Assembly: GCA_963717215.1 (NCBI GenBank)
Contig: CAVQVS010000009.1
Location: 124,001 to 188,000 of the forward strand
Length of the DNA: 64,000 nucleotides
From: Roseiarcus sp963717215
GTDB taxonomy: Bacteria > Pseudomonadota > Alphaproteobacteria > Rhizobiales > Beijerinckiaceae
Direction of reading: 5' to 3'
In this document: piece after piece, positions 17,117-27,031 of the stretch
Layout: every line of letters starts with the position of its first letter
Numbering within the stretch: position 1 is the stretch's first letter
Position numbers and translations under genes: made by a program
Notes under the pieces: generated by a model
The model's input: only the letters and a program-made list of their open reading frames with translations
Told to the model about the DNA's origin: nothing
Database searches by the model: none

Positions 17117-17569
17117 CTATGAGCGCCCTGTGGAACCGAATCCATTTGAGCCACGGACGCTCGAAGTGAGACGCTCGCCCGAAATCAGAGCTGCACGTTC
17201 CACAGAGCAAACGACGAGTTGCGCTATCCGCGCGCCACGCCGAACGACAAAGGGCTTGTCCCCAAAATTGACGAGGATGACGCCAATTTCGCCGCGATAG
17301 TCTGCGTCGATCGTCCCCGGACTGTTGAGGACCGTCACCCCATCCTTCAGAGCCAGCCCTGATCGGGGCCGGATCTGCGCTTCAAATCCCTTCGGCAATT
17401 CGATAACCATCCCGGTCGCGATCAGCGCCCGCGATCCGGGGGCCATGACAACCTCTTCACCCGCCGGAAGGGCCGCCACCAGATCCATCCCTGCGGCATC
17501 CTCACTCGCATAGGCCGGCAATTGCAACCCCTCACCATGTGGTAATCGATGGTAACTAATCGTGATCAT
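17117..17569 (-). CDS. dut: deoxyuridine 5'-triphosphate nucleotidohydrolase (dUTPase)
   Basis: A 150-residue trimeric dUTPase with all five motifs: AGMDL (motif 1), PRSGLA (motif 2), NSPGTIDADYRGEI with the catalytic Asp (motif 3), RIAQLVV (motif 4) and RGSNGFGSTGR (motif 5, the flexible P-loop-like lid). It hydrolyses dUTP to dUMP and pyrophosphate. Its ATG overlaps the coaBC stop (ATGA), the classic coaBC-dut arrangement. Confidence 0.93.
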   Translation of the reverse strand: MITISYHRLPHGEGLQLPAYASEDAAGMDLVAALPAGEEVVMAPGSRALIATGMVIELPKGFEAQIRPRSGLALKDGVTVLNSPGTIDADYRGEIGVILVNFGDKPFVVRRGARIAQLVVCSVERAALISGERLTSSVRGSNGFGSTGRS

Positions 17570-18829
17570 TGTCGCTTCGCCAATTCAACGGCTAGGCGCC
17601 GAACAATGCCGTGCGCCACTTCGGCTTTGGTCATCGGCGGCCACGATTCGACGCCGCGCGCGTCGATCACCTGGACCTGATTGGTTTCCCCGCCAAACGT
17701 CGAGTGACCCCTCCGCGACACTATTGGCGATGATCAGGTCACAACTCTTCCGTTGTAACTTGGCCATGGCGTTCGCCGTAATATTCTCGGTTTCGGCAGC
17801 GAAACCAATTACAACTGCCGGCCGCATTATGGTTTTCTTTGCAACTTCCGCAAGTATATCGGGATTCTCGACCAAGGTGAGCGTTGGAGACTCTTTGGCG
17901 TTCTTTTTGATCTTTTGATGGGCGACTGTTCTCCGCGCGCCAATCGGCGACCGCCGCCGCTGCAATGAAGGCGTCGGCGGGTAGCGCAGCTTCGACCGCT
18001 TCCCGCATATCGCGCGCCGAACCGACGTGAACGACTTCGGCGCCGGCCGGATCAGGCAGCCCAACGGGGCCGGTAACGAGCGTTACCCTTGCACCAGCGC
18101 CAACCGCAGCTTGCGCAATTGCATGTCCCTGCCGTCCAGAAGACCGGTTTCCGAGGAATCGGACCGGGTCAATCGGCTCGTAGGTCGGTCCTGAAGTGAC
18201 AATCACATGCCGTCCGTCAAGCGGACGCCGAATCACTTGGCCGATCCTGGAGCGAAGGACAGGACGTTGCTTCGCCTGCCAGCGCCGCCTCGATCGCCTC
18301 AACGATCGCCGGCGGCTCGGCCATGCGGCCGGGACCAAATTCGCCGCACGCCATCGGCCCCGAGTTCGGGGCCGACGAACAGAACGCCGTCTTCCCTGAG
18401 GCGCTTCAGGTTGCGTCGGGTCGCCGGGTGCAGCCACATCCTGACATTCATCGCAGGGGCGGCAAGTACGCGTTTGTCGGTGGCAAGCAACAGCGTAGTC
18501 GCCATGTCGTCGGCAAGACCGTTGGCCATCCGCGCCAGAATATTCGCGCTCGCCGGCGCGACAACAATGAGGTCGGCGGCGCGCGACAACTCGATATGGC
18601 CGATCGCCGCCTCGTCCGTCAGGCTGAACAGATCGTCGCGGACGGGTTGGCCGCTAAGCGTCGCCGCGGAAAGGGGAGAAATGAACTGCCGGGCGGCGGA
18701 AGTCATCACAACTTGAACGGTCGCGCCGCGGTCTTTGAGGCGACGAATCAACTCCAGCGATTTGTACGCCGCAATTCCCCCGCTTATGATCAGGAGAATA
18801 CGGGCGCGCGATAGCGGGATGCTGCTCAT
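17566..18829 (-). pseudogene. coaBC: phosphopantothenoylcysteine decarboxylase/ligase, frameshifted
   Basis: Bifunctional CoaBC of coenzyme A synthesis, recognisable over its full length but spread over several frames. The CoaC flavoprotein part is clear: LIISGGIAAYKSLELIRRL, the substrate-clamp-like APAMNVRMW and, after a shift near 18365, PMACGEFGPGRMAEPPAIVE. After a second shift (about 18235-18260) the CoaB part reads RHVIVTSGPTYEPIDPVRFL. Shifts near 17935 and 17705 separate HQKIKKNAKESPTLTL and FGGETNQVQVIDARG from the rest. Codons restart cleanly each time, and the stop overlaps dut. At least two shifts sit in short G or C runs. Because the gene is normally essential, sequencing indels are suspected; if real, a second copy must exist. 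The 3' part is visibly more AT-rich than its surroundings. Confidence 0.85.
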
Positions 18830-19182
18830 CGCAAATGACCTAGGCCGGCTCGCTGCGCTCTGGATCAGCCCCTGACGCAGAGGAAATCAAGGATACGAGG
18901 GGTGAAGCGTTCATTCGCGACTTCATTCGCTCGCTATCCTCTGGTCCGTCGTTACGTCAGCGGCTTTTCTAATCCCACCGGTGACACCAGAGGAATGACA
19001 CGAACATTTACGAAATGGCAATTACCACAATTGTGGTATTCCCGTCGCGCGATTGTTGCGGATTCATGGATCGCAGTCGCGCCCAACCCGTGACAACTTG
19101 GGAGGGTCGGCGACTTCTCGTAGGCCCAACTGGCCGTCTCGTGCTTCGCTCCGGAAGCCGCGCAGCACACAGGTGCGCCGAC
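18830..19182. promoter_or_regulatory. coaBC upstream spacer with a perfect 16-bp palindrome
   Basis: About 350 bases between ubiB and coaBC without a supported gene. It contains TACCACAATTGTGGTA at 19023-19038, a perfect 16-base palindrome in an AT-rich patch. It lies about 190 bases before the coaBC start and is not followed by a T-run, so an operator is more likely than a terminator. Nearby, TTCATTCGC occurs twice, 12 bases apart. Confidence 0.45.
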
Positions 19183-20745
19183 TTAAAGGACCCAGCGGTA
19201 CGCCGCCATAACCAGAAGCGCTAAGAAAAACCCAGTTAAAACAAAGGTAAATCCCAGCCGCAGGGTGAGCTCGGGAACGATTTTCGCAATTTCTCTTTCG
19301 CTGTCGGCCTCAAGTCGAGCCTCGAGCTTGTCGGCGATTTGCTCGAGCCGGCGCGGTCCGTCGCCGAGGAAGGAGGCAAGGGACGAAAACATCCGGCCCG
19401 CGTCTTGGATGCGCCCGACGGGGCCGAGGTGTTCGGCGATCCAGGTCCCCACGACTGGTTCCGCGGTCGACCACATGTTGAGCTGAGGGTCGAGCTTTCG
19501 CGCCACGCCCTCCACGACAACCATGGTTTTCTGCAGCATCACCAGTTCGATTCGGGTCGCCATTTCGAACAAGCGCCGTGATTTCGAACAGGAGCGTCAA
19601 GACTTTCGCCATCGAGATCTGATCGGCGGTGCGGGAGTGGATCGGCTCGCCGATGGCCCGGAGAGCCTGGGCGAAATCTTCCACCCGATATGTGTGAGGC
19701 ACGTAGCCGGCCTCGAAATGGACTTCGGCGACGCGCAGATAGTCACGGCGAATGAAACCGTAGAGGATTTCAGCCAGGAATCGACGCTCTTTGCGCCCGA
19801 GCCGGCCCATGATGCCAAAATCCACGGCGACGATGCGGCCCTCCTTGTCGACGAAGAAATTGCCCTGATGCATGTCAGCGTGAAAGAAACCGTCGCGCAG
19901 GGCGGTGCGCAAAAATGTCTGAATCAAAGCGCGCGCAAGGGACTGAGGGTCAAATCCGAGCGCGGTCAGCCGGTCAGGGTCGGCCAGGGGCACCCCGTCG
20001 ATCCATTCCATCGTCATCACTTCGCGCGTGGTGCGGCTCCAGTCCACCACCGGCGCGCGAACGTCCGGATCATCCTTCGAATTTTCGACGAATTCGGACG
20101 CCGCAGCGGCTTCCAGCCGGAAATCCATCTCCATGCGCACGGAGCGGGCGAGCGTCTCGACAACCTGGGCGAGCTTCAGGCGGCGGAACTCAGGCGCCAG
20201 GCCCTCGGCGAACCGCGCTGCGAACGCCATGTCCGAGAGGTCGCGCCCAAAGCGCCGCTCGGTCCCGGCGCGCAGCACTTTGACCGCGACCGGCCGCAAG
20301 CCTTCGCCGGTTTGCACCTCAGCGCGATGGACCTGGGCGATCGAAGCCGCCGCGACCGGCTCGCCGAAGCTCTCGAACACGCGACTCGATCTTCGCGCCG
20401 AAAGAAGCCTCGACGATGGCGACCGCCATTTCGCGGCTCATCGGCGCGACGCGATCCTGCAGGCGTTCGAGCTCGATGGCGACCTTGCCGCCGACGATGT
20501 CCGGGCGCGTTGAAAGGAACTGCCCAAGCTTCACGTAAGACGGCCCCAATCGATCGATCGCCCGGGACAAGCCTGCCAGGCCATCGCCGTCGCGTTTGGC
20601 GATCAAGTTTGCCAAGCGCGAGCGGCGGCCTCAGCACCGGAGGCAGCGGGACGGGGTCGACGCCGACAAACGCCCCTTCTCGGGCGAACACGAAAGCAGC
20701 GCGCGTCAGCCTTGAGATATGGCCGAGCGACGACAAAATTGGCAT
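19183..20745 (-). pseudogene. ubiB: ubiquinone biosynthesis regulatory kinase UbiB, frameshifted
   Basis: The full-length UbiB/ADCK-type atypical kinase is recognisable in four frame segments. The N-terminal segment starts MPILSSLGHISRLTRAA. After a shift near 20615 it reads LSRAIDRLGPSYVKLGQFLS (the KxGQ motif). After one near 20385 it has ESFGEPVAAASIAQVHRAEV (Ala-rich loop), VAVKVLR, FHADMHQGNFF and VAVDFGIMGRL (catalytic and DFG-like sites). After one near 19571 it ends with MATRIELVMLQ and a C-terminal hydrophobic anchor (FVLTGFFLALLVMAAYRWVL). The total span fits the usual 520 or so residues. It starts three bases after ubiE. Single-base shifts with perfect resumption suggest sequencing indels. 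Confidence 0.86.
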
Positions 20746-20748
20746 GAA

Positions 20749-21507
20749 TCAGAGTTTCCAGCCCGAGTGGATTGCGACGATGCCTCCGCTCAGGCGCGTG
20801 AACTCCACGCGCGCGAAGCCGGCCTCGCCGATCATCTCGGCGAATCGCTCCGGGGGCGGAAATTTGCGGATCGACTCGACAAGATAGCGATAAGCGCCGC
20901 CATCGCCGGTCACCACCTTGCCAATGGGCGGAATGGCGGCGAAGGAGTAGGCGTCGTACAGCCGATCCAGGACAGGCAAATCGACGCGCGAAAATTCGAG
21001 GCACAAGAAACGTCCGCCACGCTTCAGCACGCGATAGGCTTCCTTCAGGGCGTTTTCGATCCGCGGCACGTTGCGGATGCCGAACGCGATTGTGTAGGTG
21101 TCAAACCGCGCGTCGGGCAGCGGCAGCGCTTCCGCGTCGCCTTCGATGAACGTCAGCCGCTCGGAAAAAGCGCGCCTCGCCGCCCGCTTCTCCCCAACGC
21201 GCAACATGTCTGCATTGACGTCAACGACTGTCACCTCGGTCAGCGGGCCGCCCGCCTTGGCCACCCGAAAGGCGACATCGCCGGTCCCGCCCGCGACATC
21301 GATATGATGGAACGGGCGCGTGAGCGGCGGCCGTACCTTGGCGACGAGCGCGTCCTTCCAGGCCCGGTGCAGGCCGAACGACATCAGATCGTTCATCAGG
21401 TCATAGCGACTGGCGACGCTATGGAAGACGTCGTTCACCAGGCTTTGCTTTTCGTCCAGCCGAACAGTGCGTTGGCCGAAATGAGTTTGATCGCCCGCAG
21501 CGGCCAT
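20749..21507 (-). CDS. ubiE: demethylmenaquinone/ubiquinone methyltransferase UbiE
   Basis: A 252-residue SAM-dependent C-methyltransferase of ubiquinone synthesis. Family hallmarks are VNDVFHSVASRYDLMNDLMS near the N terminus, the SAM motif I HIDVAGGTGDVAFR, and the UbiE signatures IAFGIRNV and FLCLEFS. The C terminus SGGIVAIHSGWKL is typical. It is intact, unlike the neighbouring ubiB and coaBC. It presumably heads the ubiE-ubiB transcript. Confidence 0.93.
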   Translation of the reverse strand: MAAAGDQTHFGQRTVRLDEKQSLVNDVFHSVASRYDLMNDLMSFGLHRAWKDALVAKVRPPLTRPFHHIDVAGGTGDVAFRVAKAGGPLTEVTVVDVNADMLRVGEKRAARRAFSERLTFIEGDAEALPLPDARFDTYTIAFGIRNVPRIENALKEAYRVLKRGGRFLCLEFSRVDLPVLDRLYDAYSFAAIPPIGKVVTGDGGAYRYLVESIRKFPPPERFAEMIGEAGFARVEFTRLSGGIVAIHSGWKL

Positions 21508-21539
21508 CTGGGCAACTCCCCATGGAAACGGTTCAAATC

Positions 21540-22352
21540 TTAGCGCGCGCGGCGCCGAGCGTATACCGCGCGGGTCAGTCCAGGCGCACCGGGATTCCCG
21601 GCCTCGGCCATTCGAGCCTTCGCCTGCCGGATCGTGAATTCGCCGAAATGGAAGATCGACGCCGCGAGCACCGCGCTGGCGCGCCCTTCTCGCACGCCGG
21701 CGACGAGGTGGTCGAGATCGCCGACGCCGCCGGAGGCGATGACCGGAATCGCGACCGCGTCGGCGACGGCTCGGGTCAGTTCGAGGTCGAAGCCCTGTCT
21801 CGATCCATCACGATCCATCGAGGTTAAAAGGATCTCGCCGGCGCCGAGAGCGGCGACTTCGCGCGCATAACCGATCGCCTCGATGCCCGTCGCCCGCCGC
21901 CCGCCATGGGTGAAGATCTCCCAGCGCGGCGCCTGACCAGGCGAGGACACCCGCTTGGCGTCGATGGCGACGACGACGCACTGGGCGCCGAACTTCTCCG
22001 CAGCCTGGCGCACGATGTCGCGGTCGGCGACGGCCGCCGAATTGATCGAGGCCTTGTCGGCGCCGGCGAGAAGAAGCTTGCGAATGTCCTCGGTCGTCCG
22101 CACGCCGCCGCCGACCGTCAGCGGCATGAAGCAGACCTCCGCCGTACGCCTGACGACGTCGAGCAGAATGCCGCGGTCCTCATGGCTTGCGGTAATGTCC
22201 AGGAAGCAGAGCTCGTCCGCGCCCGCCCGGTCATAGGCGATCGCGCTCTCCACCGGATCGCCGGCATCGCGCAGATTGACGAAGTTGATTCCCTTGACGA
22301 CCCGGCCGTCCTTGACGTCGAGACAGGGGATGACCCGCGCCTTCAATGTCAC
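21540..22352 (-). CDS. hisF: imidazole glycerol phosphate synthase cyclase subunit HisF
   Basis: A 270-residue (beta/alpha)8 barrel that closes the imidazole ring using ammonia from HisH. The catalytic Asp of barrel strand 1 lies in IPCLDVKDGRVVKG, and that of strand 5 in CVVVAIDAKR. The phosphate sites are IASGGVGDLDHL and VGGGVRTTEDI. The ATG overlaps the hisA stop by four bases, consistent with the hisB-hisH-hisA-hisF order on this strand. Confidence 0.94.
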   Translation of the reverse strand: MTLKARVIPCLDVKDGRVVKGINFVNLRDAGDPVESAIAYDRAGADELCFLDITASHEDRGILLDVVRRTAEVCFMPLTVGGGVRTTEDIRKLLLAGADKASINSAAVADRDIVRQAAEKFGAQCVVVAIDAKRVSSPGQAPRWEIFTHGGRRATGIEAIGYAREVAALGAGEILLTSMDRDGSRQGFDLELTRAVADAVAIPVIASGGVGDLDHLVAGVREGRASAVLAASIFHFGEFTIRQAKARMAEAGNPGAPGLTRAVYARRRAR

Positions 22353-23110
22353 TGAGGGGATCCCGTTGGCCGTTCCGATCGTCCGCCGGCGTGAAGGAGG
22401 GTCAGCGCCGCGCGCGGATCAAGCCGGCCGTCGTAGAGCGCGCGCCCAACGATGGCGCCGGCGAGGCGATCGCAATCCGGTTCGGTCAGACGTCGGATGT
22501 CCTCAATGGAGGCGAGGCCGCCCGAGGCGATGACTGGAATCTCAAGCTTGTCGGCCAGTGCGATCGTGCTCTCGAGATTCAGGCCCTCAAGCGCGCCGTC
22601 GCGCCCGATGTCGGTGTAGATGATCGCCGCAACGCCCGCGTCCTGAAACCGCCGTGCGAGATCGAGAGCGGACACGTCCGAGGTTTTCGCCCAGCCCTCG
22701 ATGGCGACGACGCCCTCGCGGGCGTCGACGCCGACCGCAATGCGGCCCGGATAAAGTCGCGCCGCTTCGCGCACGAAATCGGGATCGCGGACGGCCGCTG
22801 TGCCAATGATGACCCGTGTGACGCCGCTCTCCAGCCAGCCGCGCACGGTTTTCATGTCACGAATGCCGCCGCCGAGCTGCAGCTTGACCGTGAGCCCGAC
22901 GAGAATATCTCGAACGGCGTCGGCGTTCATTGGCTTGCCCGCGAACGCCCCGTCGAGATCGACGACATGCAGGTAGTCGAACCCTTGCGCGACGAACGCT
23001 CGCGCCTGGTCGGCCGGATCGGCGTTGAACATGGTCGCGCGCGTCATGTCGCCCTGGACAAGGCGAACGCATTGGCCGTCCTTGAGATCGATGGCGGGAA
23101 ACAGGATCAC
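22349..23110 (-). CDS. hisA: ProFAR isomerase HisA
   Basis: A 253-residue (beta/alpha)8 isomerase of histidine synthesis. The catalytic Asp pair is in FPAIDLKDG and IAVGVDAREG, with phosphate-binding loops LGGGIRDMKTV and IASGGLASIEDI. The GTG at 23110 is chosen because it gives the usual MILFPAIDLKDG-like start and overlaps the hisH stop (GTGA). An in-frame GTG at 23119 would add three residues. Confidence 0.92.
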   Translation of the reverse strand: MILFPAIDLKDGQCVRLVQGDMTRATMFNADPADQARAFVAQGFDYLHVVDLDGAFAGKPMNADAVRDILVGLTVKLQLGGGIRDMKTVRGWLESGVTRVIIGTAAVRDPDFVREAARLYPGRIAVGVDAREGVVAIEGWAKTSDVSALDLARRFQDAGVAAIIYTDIGRDGALEGLNLESTIALADKLEIPVIASGGLASIEDIRRLTEPDCDRLAGAIVGRALYDGRLDPRAALTLLHAGGRSERPTGSPQ

Positions 23111-23762
23111 GGGCGCCACTCGAGGAAATTGGCGATCAGCTTGAGCCCAAGCGTCTGGCTCTTCTCAGGATGGAACTGCGTGCCGACAATGTTGTCGCGC
23201 GCGACAATCGCCGTCACCGCGCCGCCGTACTCGGCAGTCGCCACGAGGTCGTCGGCATCATCGGCATACAATTGGTAGGAGTGCACGAAATAGGCGTGCA
23301 GCCCGCTTTCGCCTGTGCTCACGCCCTCGCAAAAGCGCATGCGCTCCGCCGCACATCGAGGGTGTTCCACCCCATATGAGGAATCTTCAGGCCCGGATCG
23401 CGCGGCTTGATCGCCGCGACGTCGCCCGCGATCCAGTTCAAGCCTTTGACCACCTCATGTTCGAGCCCGCGCGTCGCCATGAGTTGCGCGCCTACGCAAA
23501 TGCCCAAAAAGGGCCGGCCTAGTTGGCGCACCGCCTCCTCCATCGCCTCAACCATGCCCGAAACGCCGTCGAGTCCGCGGCGGCAGTCGGCAAATGCGCC
23601 AACGCCCGGCAAGACGACATGGTCGGCGGCGAGCACATCCTCAGGCCGCGCAGTGACCTTGATCTCGCGGCTCAATCCGGCCTCGCGCGCGGCGCGCTCA
23701 AAGGCTTTCTGCGCCGAGTGCAGATTGCCGGAGCCGTAGTCGATGATGGCGACGATGCTCAT
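23107..23762 (-). pseudogene. hisH: imidazole glycerol phosphate synthase glutaminase subunit HisH, frameshifted
   Basis: A class I glutamine amidotransferase that supplies ammonia to HisF. The first part has IIDYGSGNLHSAQKAFE, LPGVGAFADC and the nucleophile Cys in LGICVGAQLM, ending at HMGWNTLDVRR. After a shift near 23340 the other frame continues with MRFCEGVSTGESGLHAYFVH and the catalytic His/Glu in GTQFHPEKS. Together they give a normal HisH of about 218 residues. The ATG at 23762 begins MSIVAIIDYG. Its stop overlaps hisA. A one-base error is more likely than a real loss, since the rest of the operon is intact. Confidence 0.88.
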
Positions 23763-23770
23763 GGCATGCC

Positions 23771-24358
23771 TTAAAGCGCGCCCTTGGTCGATGGGACGCG
23801 CTCGGCCTGACGGGAATCGATCGAGATCGCGTTGCGAAGCGCGCGGGCAACGCCTTTGAAGCACGATTCCGCGATGTGGTGGCTGTTCGAGCCGTAGAGC
23901 GTTTCGATGTGCAGCGTGACCCCGGCGTTGCCGGCGAAGGCCTGAAAGAATTCGCGCACGAGTTGTGTATCGAAACTGCCGATCTTCTCAGTCGGAAACT
24001 CGGTCCGGAAGACGAGGAATGGCCGGCCCGACACGTCGAGCGCGACGCGGGTCAGGGTCTCGTCCATTGGCAGCAGGCAGTCGGCGTAGCGGGTCAGGCC
24101 GCGCTTGTCGCCAAGTGCTTTGGCCAACGCCTGACCGAGCGCAATGCCCACATCTTCGACCGTATGATGATCGTCGATGTGGCGATCGCCCTCCGCGCGA
24201 ATTTTGATGTCGACAAGGGAATGGCGCGACAGCTGGTCGAGCATATGATCGAAGAAACCAATGCCGGTTGTAACATCGGCAAGGCCCGACCCATCGAGAT
24301 CGAGGCCAACCTCGATGCTCGTCTCATTCGTCTTGCGTGTGATTGCGCCCTTGCGCAT
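23771..24358 (-). CDS. hisB: imidazoleglycerol-phosphate dehydratase HisB
   Basis: A 195-residue monofunctional IGP dehydratase with the manganese-binding duplicated signatures DHHTVEDVGIALGQAL and HHIAESCFKGVARALR, plus GFFDHMLDQLSRHS. The ATG at 24358 (MRKGAITRKTNETS) is chosen; the frame extends upstream without similarity. It is the first gene of the histidine block and is divergent from the CO-dehydrogenase-like gene. Confidence 0.93.
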   Translation of the reverse strand: MRKGAITRKTNETSIEVGLDLDGSGLADVTTGIGFFDHMLDQLSRHSLVDIKIRAEGDRHIDDHHTVEDVGIALGQALAKALGDKRGLTRYADCLLPMDETLTRVALDVSGRPFLVFRTEFPTEKIGSFDTQLVREFFQAFAGNAGVTLHIETLYGSNSHHIAESCFKGVARALRNAISIDSRQAERVPSTKGAL

Positions 24359-24543
24359 GGCGATTCTCGAAGCCTTAAGCTGCTTTGCGCGGGGGTGATA
24401 GCAAGACGCGCGCCGCTTGGCCACCTGAGCTTCGAGGCGACAGGCGCCGCCTCGTGGCCGCGCGGGTTTCGCGACGCGCCAAATTCGGTTAGTACGGTCT
24501 CGAACGCCGTCCGTGCGAAGACCCCCTCGGCCGCTTACAGGAA

Positions 24544-26869
24544 ATGACAGACATGAATATGAGACCGACAAAATTCGGCATAGGTCAAAGCGTCAAGCGC
24601 GTCGAAGACATTCGCTTCGTCAGCGGGCGTGGCAATTACGCCTCCGATGCGGTTGACAAGGCTGAACTCAAGGCGGTGTTTCTGCGCAGTCCTTACGGAC
24701 ATGCGAAATTCCGCATCGACGATCTTGAAGCCGCGCGCGCGGCTTCGGGCGTTCGGGCCGTCTATGTCGCGAGCGATTTTGCTGACATTGGCGACCTGCC
24801 TTGTGTTGCTCCGGTCGGCAATTCCGACGGATCGAACACGCCGCTCAAGCCTTATCCCGTGATGGCGTCGGATGAAGCGCAGCACGTCGGCGACATTATC
24901 GCGATGGTTGTCGCCGACACGGCGCATCAGGCGCGCGACGGCGCCGAACTGATCAGCGTGACATGGGACGCGCTTCCCGTCGTGACCGACATGGAAGCCG
25001 CTTTGCGGCCGGACGCGCCGCTCATCTTCGCCGAGGCGCCGGGCAACGTCGCTTACGACACCCATATCGGCAACAAGGACGAGACGGACAAGGCGTTCGC
25101 CAGCGCGGCGCACACGGTCCGCATCAAAGTCGTGAACTCGCGCGTCGTCGCCAACTATATGGAGCCGCGCTCCGCTGTTGGCGAATATGATGCGAAATCC
25201 GGCCGCCTTACGCTGAACCTCGGAAGTCAGGGCGTGCATGGCATTCAGGGCGCCATCGCCGGCGCGATGCTGAAAATTCCGCCCGAATCCCTGCGCGTCG
25301 TAACTCAGGACGTGGGCGGCGGGTTTGGCACCAAGGCCGTCGTTTATCGCGAATATCCGCTCGTTCTCGAGGCGGCCAAGCGTCTTGGAAAGAGCGTCGG
25401 CTGGCTCGCCGATCGCAGCGAGCATTTCGTCGGCGACGCCCAGGGTCGCGACAATCTGACGACGGCGGAAATGGCGCTCGACGCCAACGGCCGTTTTCTG
25501 GCGCTCAGGGTCGATATTCTCGGCAATCTCGGCGCCTATCTGTCGTTGTTCGCGCCTTACATCCCCTGGCTCGGCGCGTCGATGGCGACCGGCTGCTACC
25601 ATATCGACGCGCTTCACGCGCGCGTCCGCGGCGTCTACACCCACACGGTGCCCGTCGACGCCTATCGCGGGGCGGGACGTCCGGAGGCGGCTTATGTGCT
25701 CGAGCGCCTGGTCGACGCTTGCGCGCGCAAGCTTGGCCTGACGCCGGAGGAGATTCGCGCGCGCAATTTCGTCAAGCCCGAGCAGATGCCCTACCACACC
25801 CACACCGATCGCGATTACGACGTCGGCGACTTCGAAGGCGCGTTGCGGGCCTGCCTGAAGAAGGCCGATCGCGAGGGCTTCGCGCGGCGCACCGAGGACG
25901 CGAGGGCAAGAGGCAAGATCCGCGGATTCGGCATTGCGAGCTATATCGAGTGCACCGCATGGAGCGATTCCGAAACCGGTTCTTTGACGCTTGAGAAGAA
26001 CGGCGATTTCACGCTCACCATCGGCACCCAGTCGAACGGGCAGGGGCATGAGACGGCTTACGCCCAGGCGGTCTCGCAATATCCTCGACGTGCCGCTTGA
26101 GCGCATCAAGGTCGTGCAGGGCGACACGGATCGGGTCAAGACCGGCTTTGGCACCGGCGGATCGCGATCCATTCCCATCGGCGCCGTGATGGTGACTCGC
26201 GCTTCGGAAACCTTGGCGGCTTCACTGAAGGAATTGGCGGCCGACAAGCTGGAGGCCGCTGTCGCCGACTTGGAAATCGCGGACGGCAAGGTGCGTATCG
26301 CCGGAACCGACCGCGCCATCTCCTATGCGGAGATCGCCGCGCTTCCGGGCGCCACCGCCGCGAATTTGACGGCGACCGAATCGTTTGCGCCGTCCAACGC
26401 AACCTATCCGAACGGCACCCACGCCTGCGAAGTCGAGATCGATCCTGATACAGGCGTGACCACCATCGTCCGCTATTCGGTCGTCGACGACTTCGGATTC
26501 ACATTGAACCCTTTGCTGCTTGCGGGGCAGGTCCATGGCGGCATCGCCCAGGGCGCTGGACAGGCGCTGATGGAGCGCGCTGTGTTCGATGACGACGGCC
26601 AGCTCTTGACCGCGAGCTTCCTCGACTATTGCATGCCGCGCGCCGACAATCTGCCGGCGTTCGATTTCGAGACCCGCAACGTCCCCTCGACGACCAATCC
26701 GATGGGTCTCAAGGGCGCCGGCGAAGCGGGCTCGATCGGGTCGACGCCCGCGGTCATGAACGCAGTCGCCGATGCGCTCTGGCGGGCCTACAAGATCGAG
26801 CATATCGACATGCCCGCGACACCCTTCGCAGTGTACGACGCGATCCGGCGTTCGCGCGCTCACGCTTGA
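24544..26869 (+). pseudogene. xanthine dehydrogenase/CO dehydrogenase family molybdopterin subunit, frameshifted
   Basis: A molybdenum hydroxylase large subunit of about 775 residues, split by one extra T at about 26080 (HETAYAQAVSQ then ILDVPLERIKVVQGDTD). The N-terminal hammerhead domain (GRGNYASDAV, LRSPYGHAKF) is followed by Mo-cofactor-binding segments QDVGGGFGTK, YRGAGRPEAAY and GLKGAGEAGSIGSTP, where the Glu of GEAG is the catalytic base. The AYRGAGR loop marks the form II CoxL/uncharacterised hydroxylase group, not the AYxCSFR loop of true CO dehydrogenase. The FAD and 2Fe-2S subunits expected next to it are absent, so its partners must be elsewhere. The physiological substrate is unknown. 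Confidence 0.85.
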
Positions 26870-27031
26870 AGGAAAGAAGCGCGGTCGGCGCGGGTCAACG
26901 TGTCGACCGGGCTCCTCGAGACCGACGATCGATGGCGTCGGCGCAAGACGGCGACGGCTCGCATTCCTCCTTGCGCCGATTGAAGCCGGTGCTAGACTGC
27001 GGCGATCTGGGGACCCAGGACGGAGGTACTC

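Noticed and set aside
19523..20887. 454-codon plus-strand frame opposite ubiB
   Set aside because: Antisense shadow in GC-rich DNA; the minus strand carries full UbiB motifs across the same span.
21525..21545. GGTTCAAATCT resembling a tRNA T-loop
   Set aside because: It lies between ubiE and hisF with no acceptor stem, D-arm or anticodon arm around it.
24535..26319. 594-codon minus-strand frame opposite the CO-dehydrogenase-like gene
   Set aside because: No family similarity, and the plus strand has clear molybdenum hydroxylase motifs.
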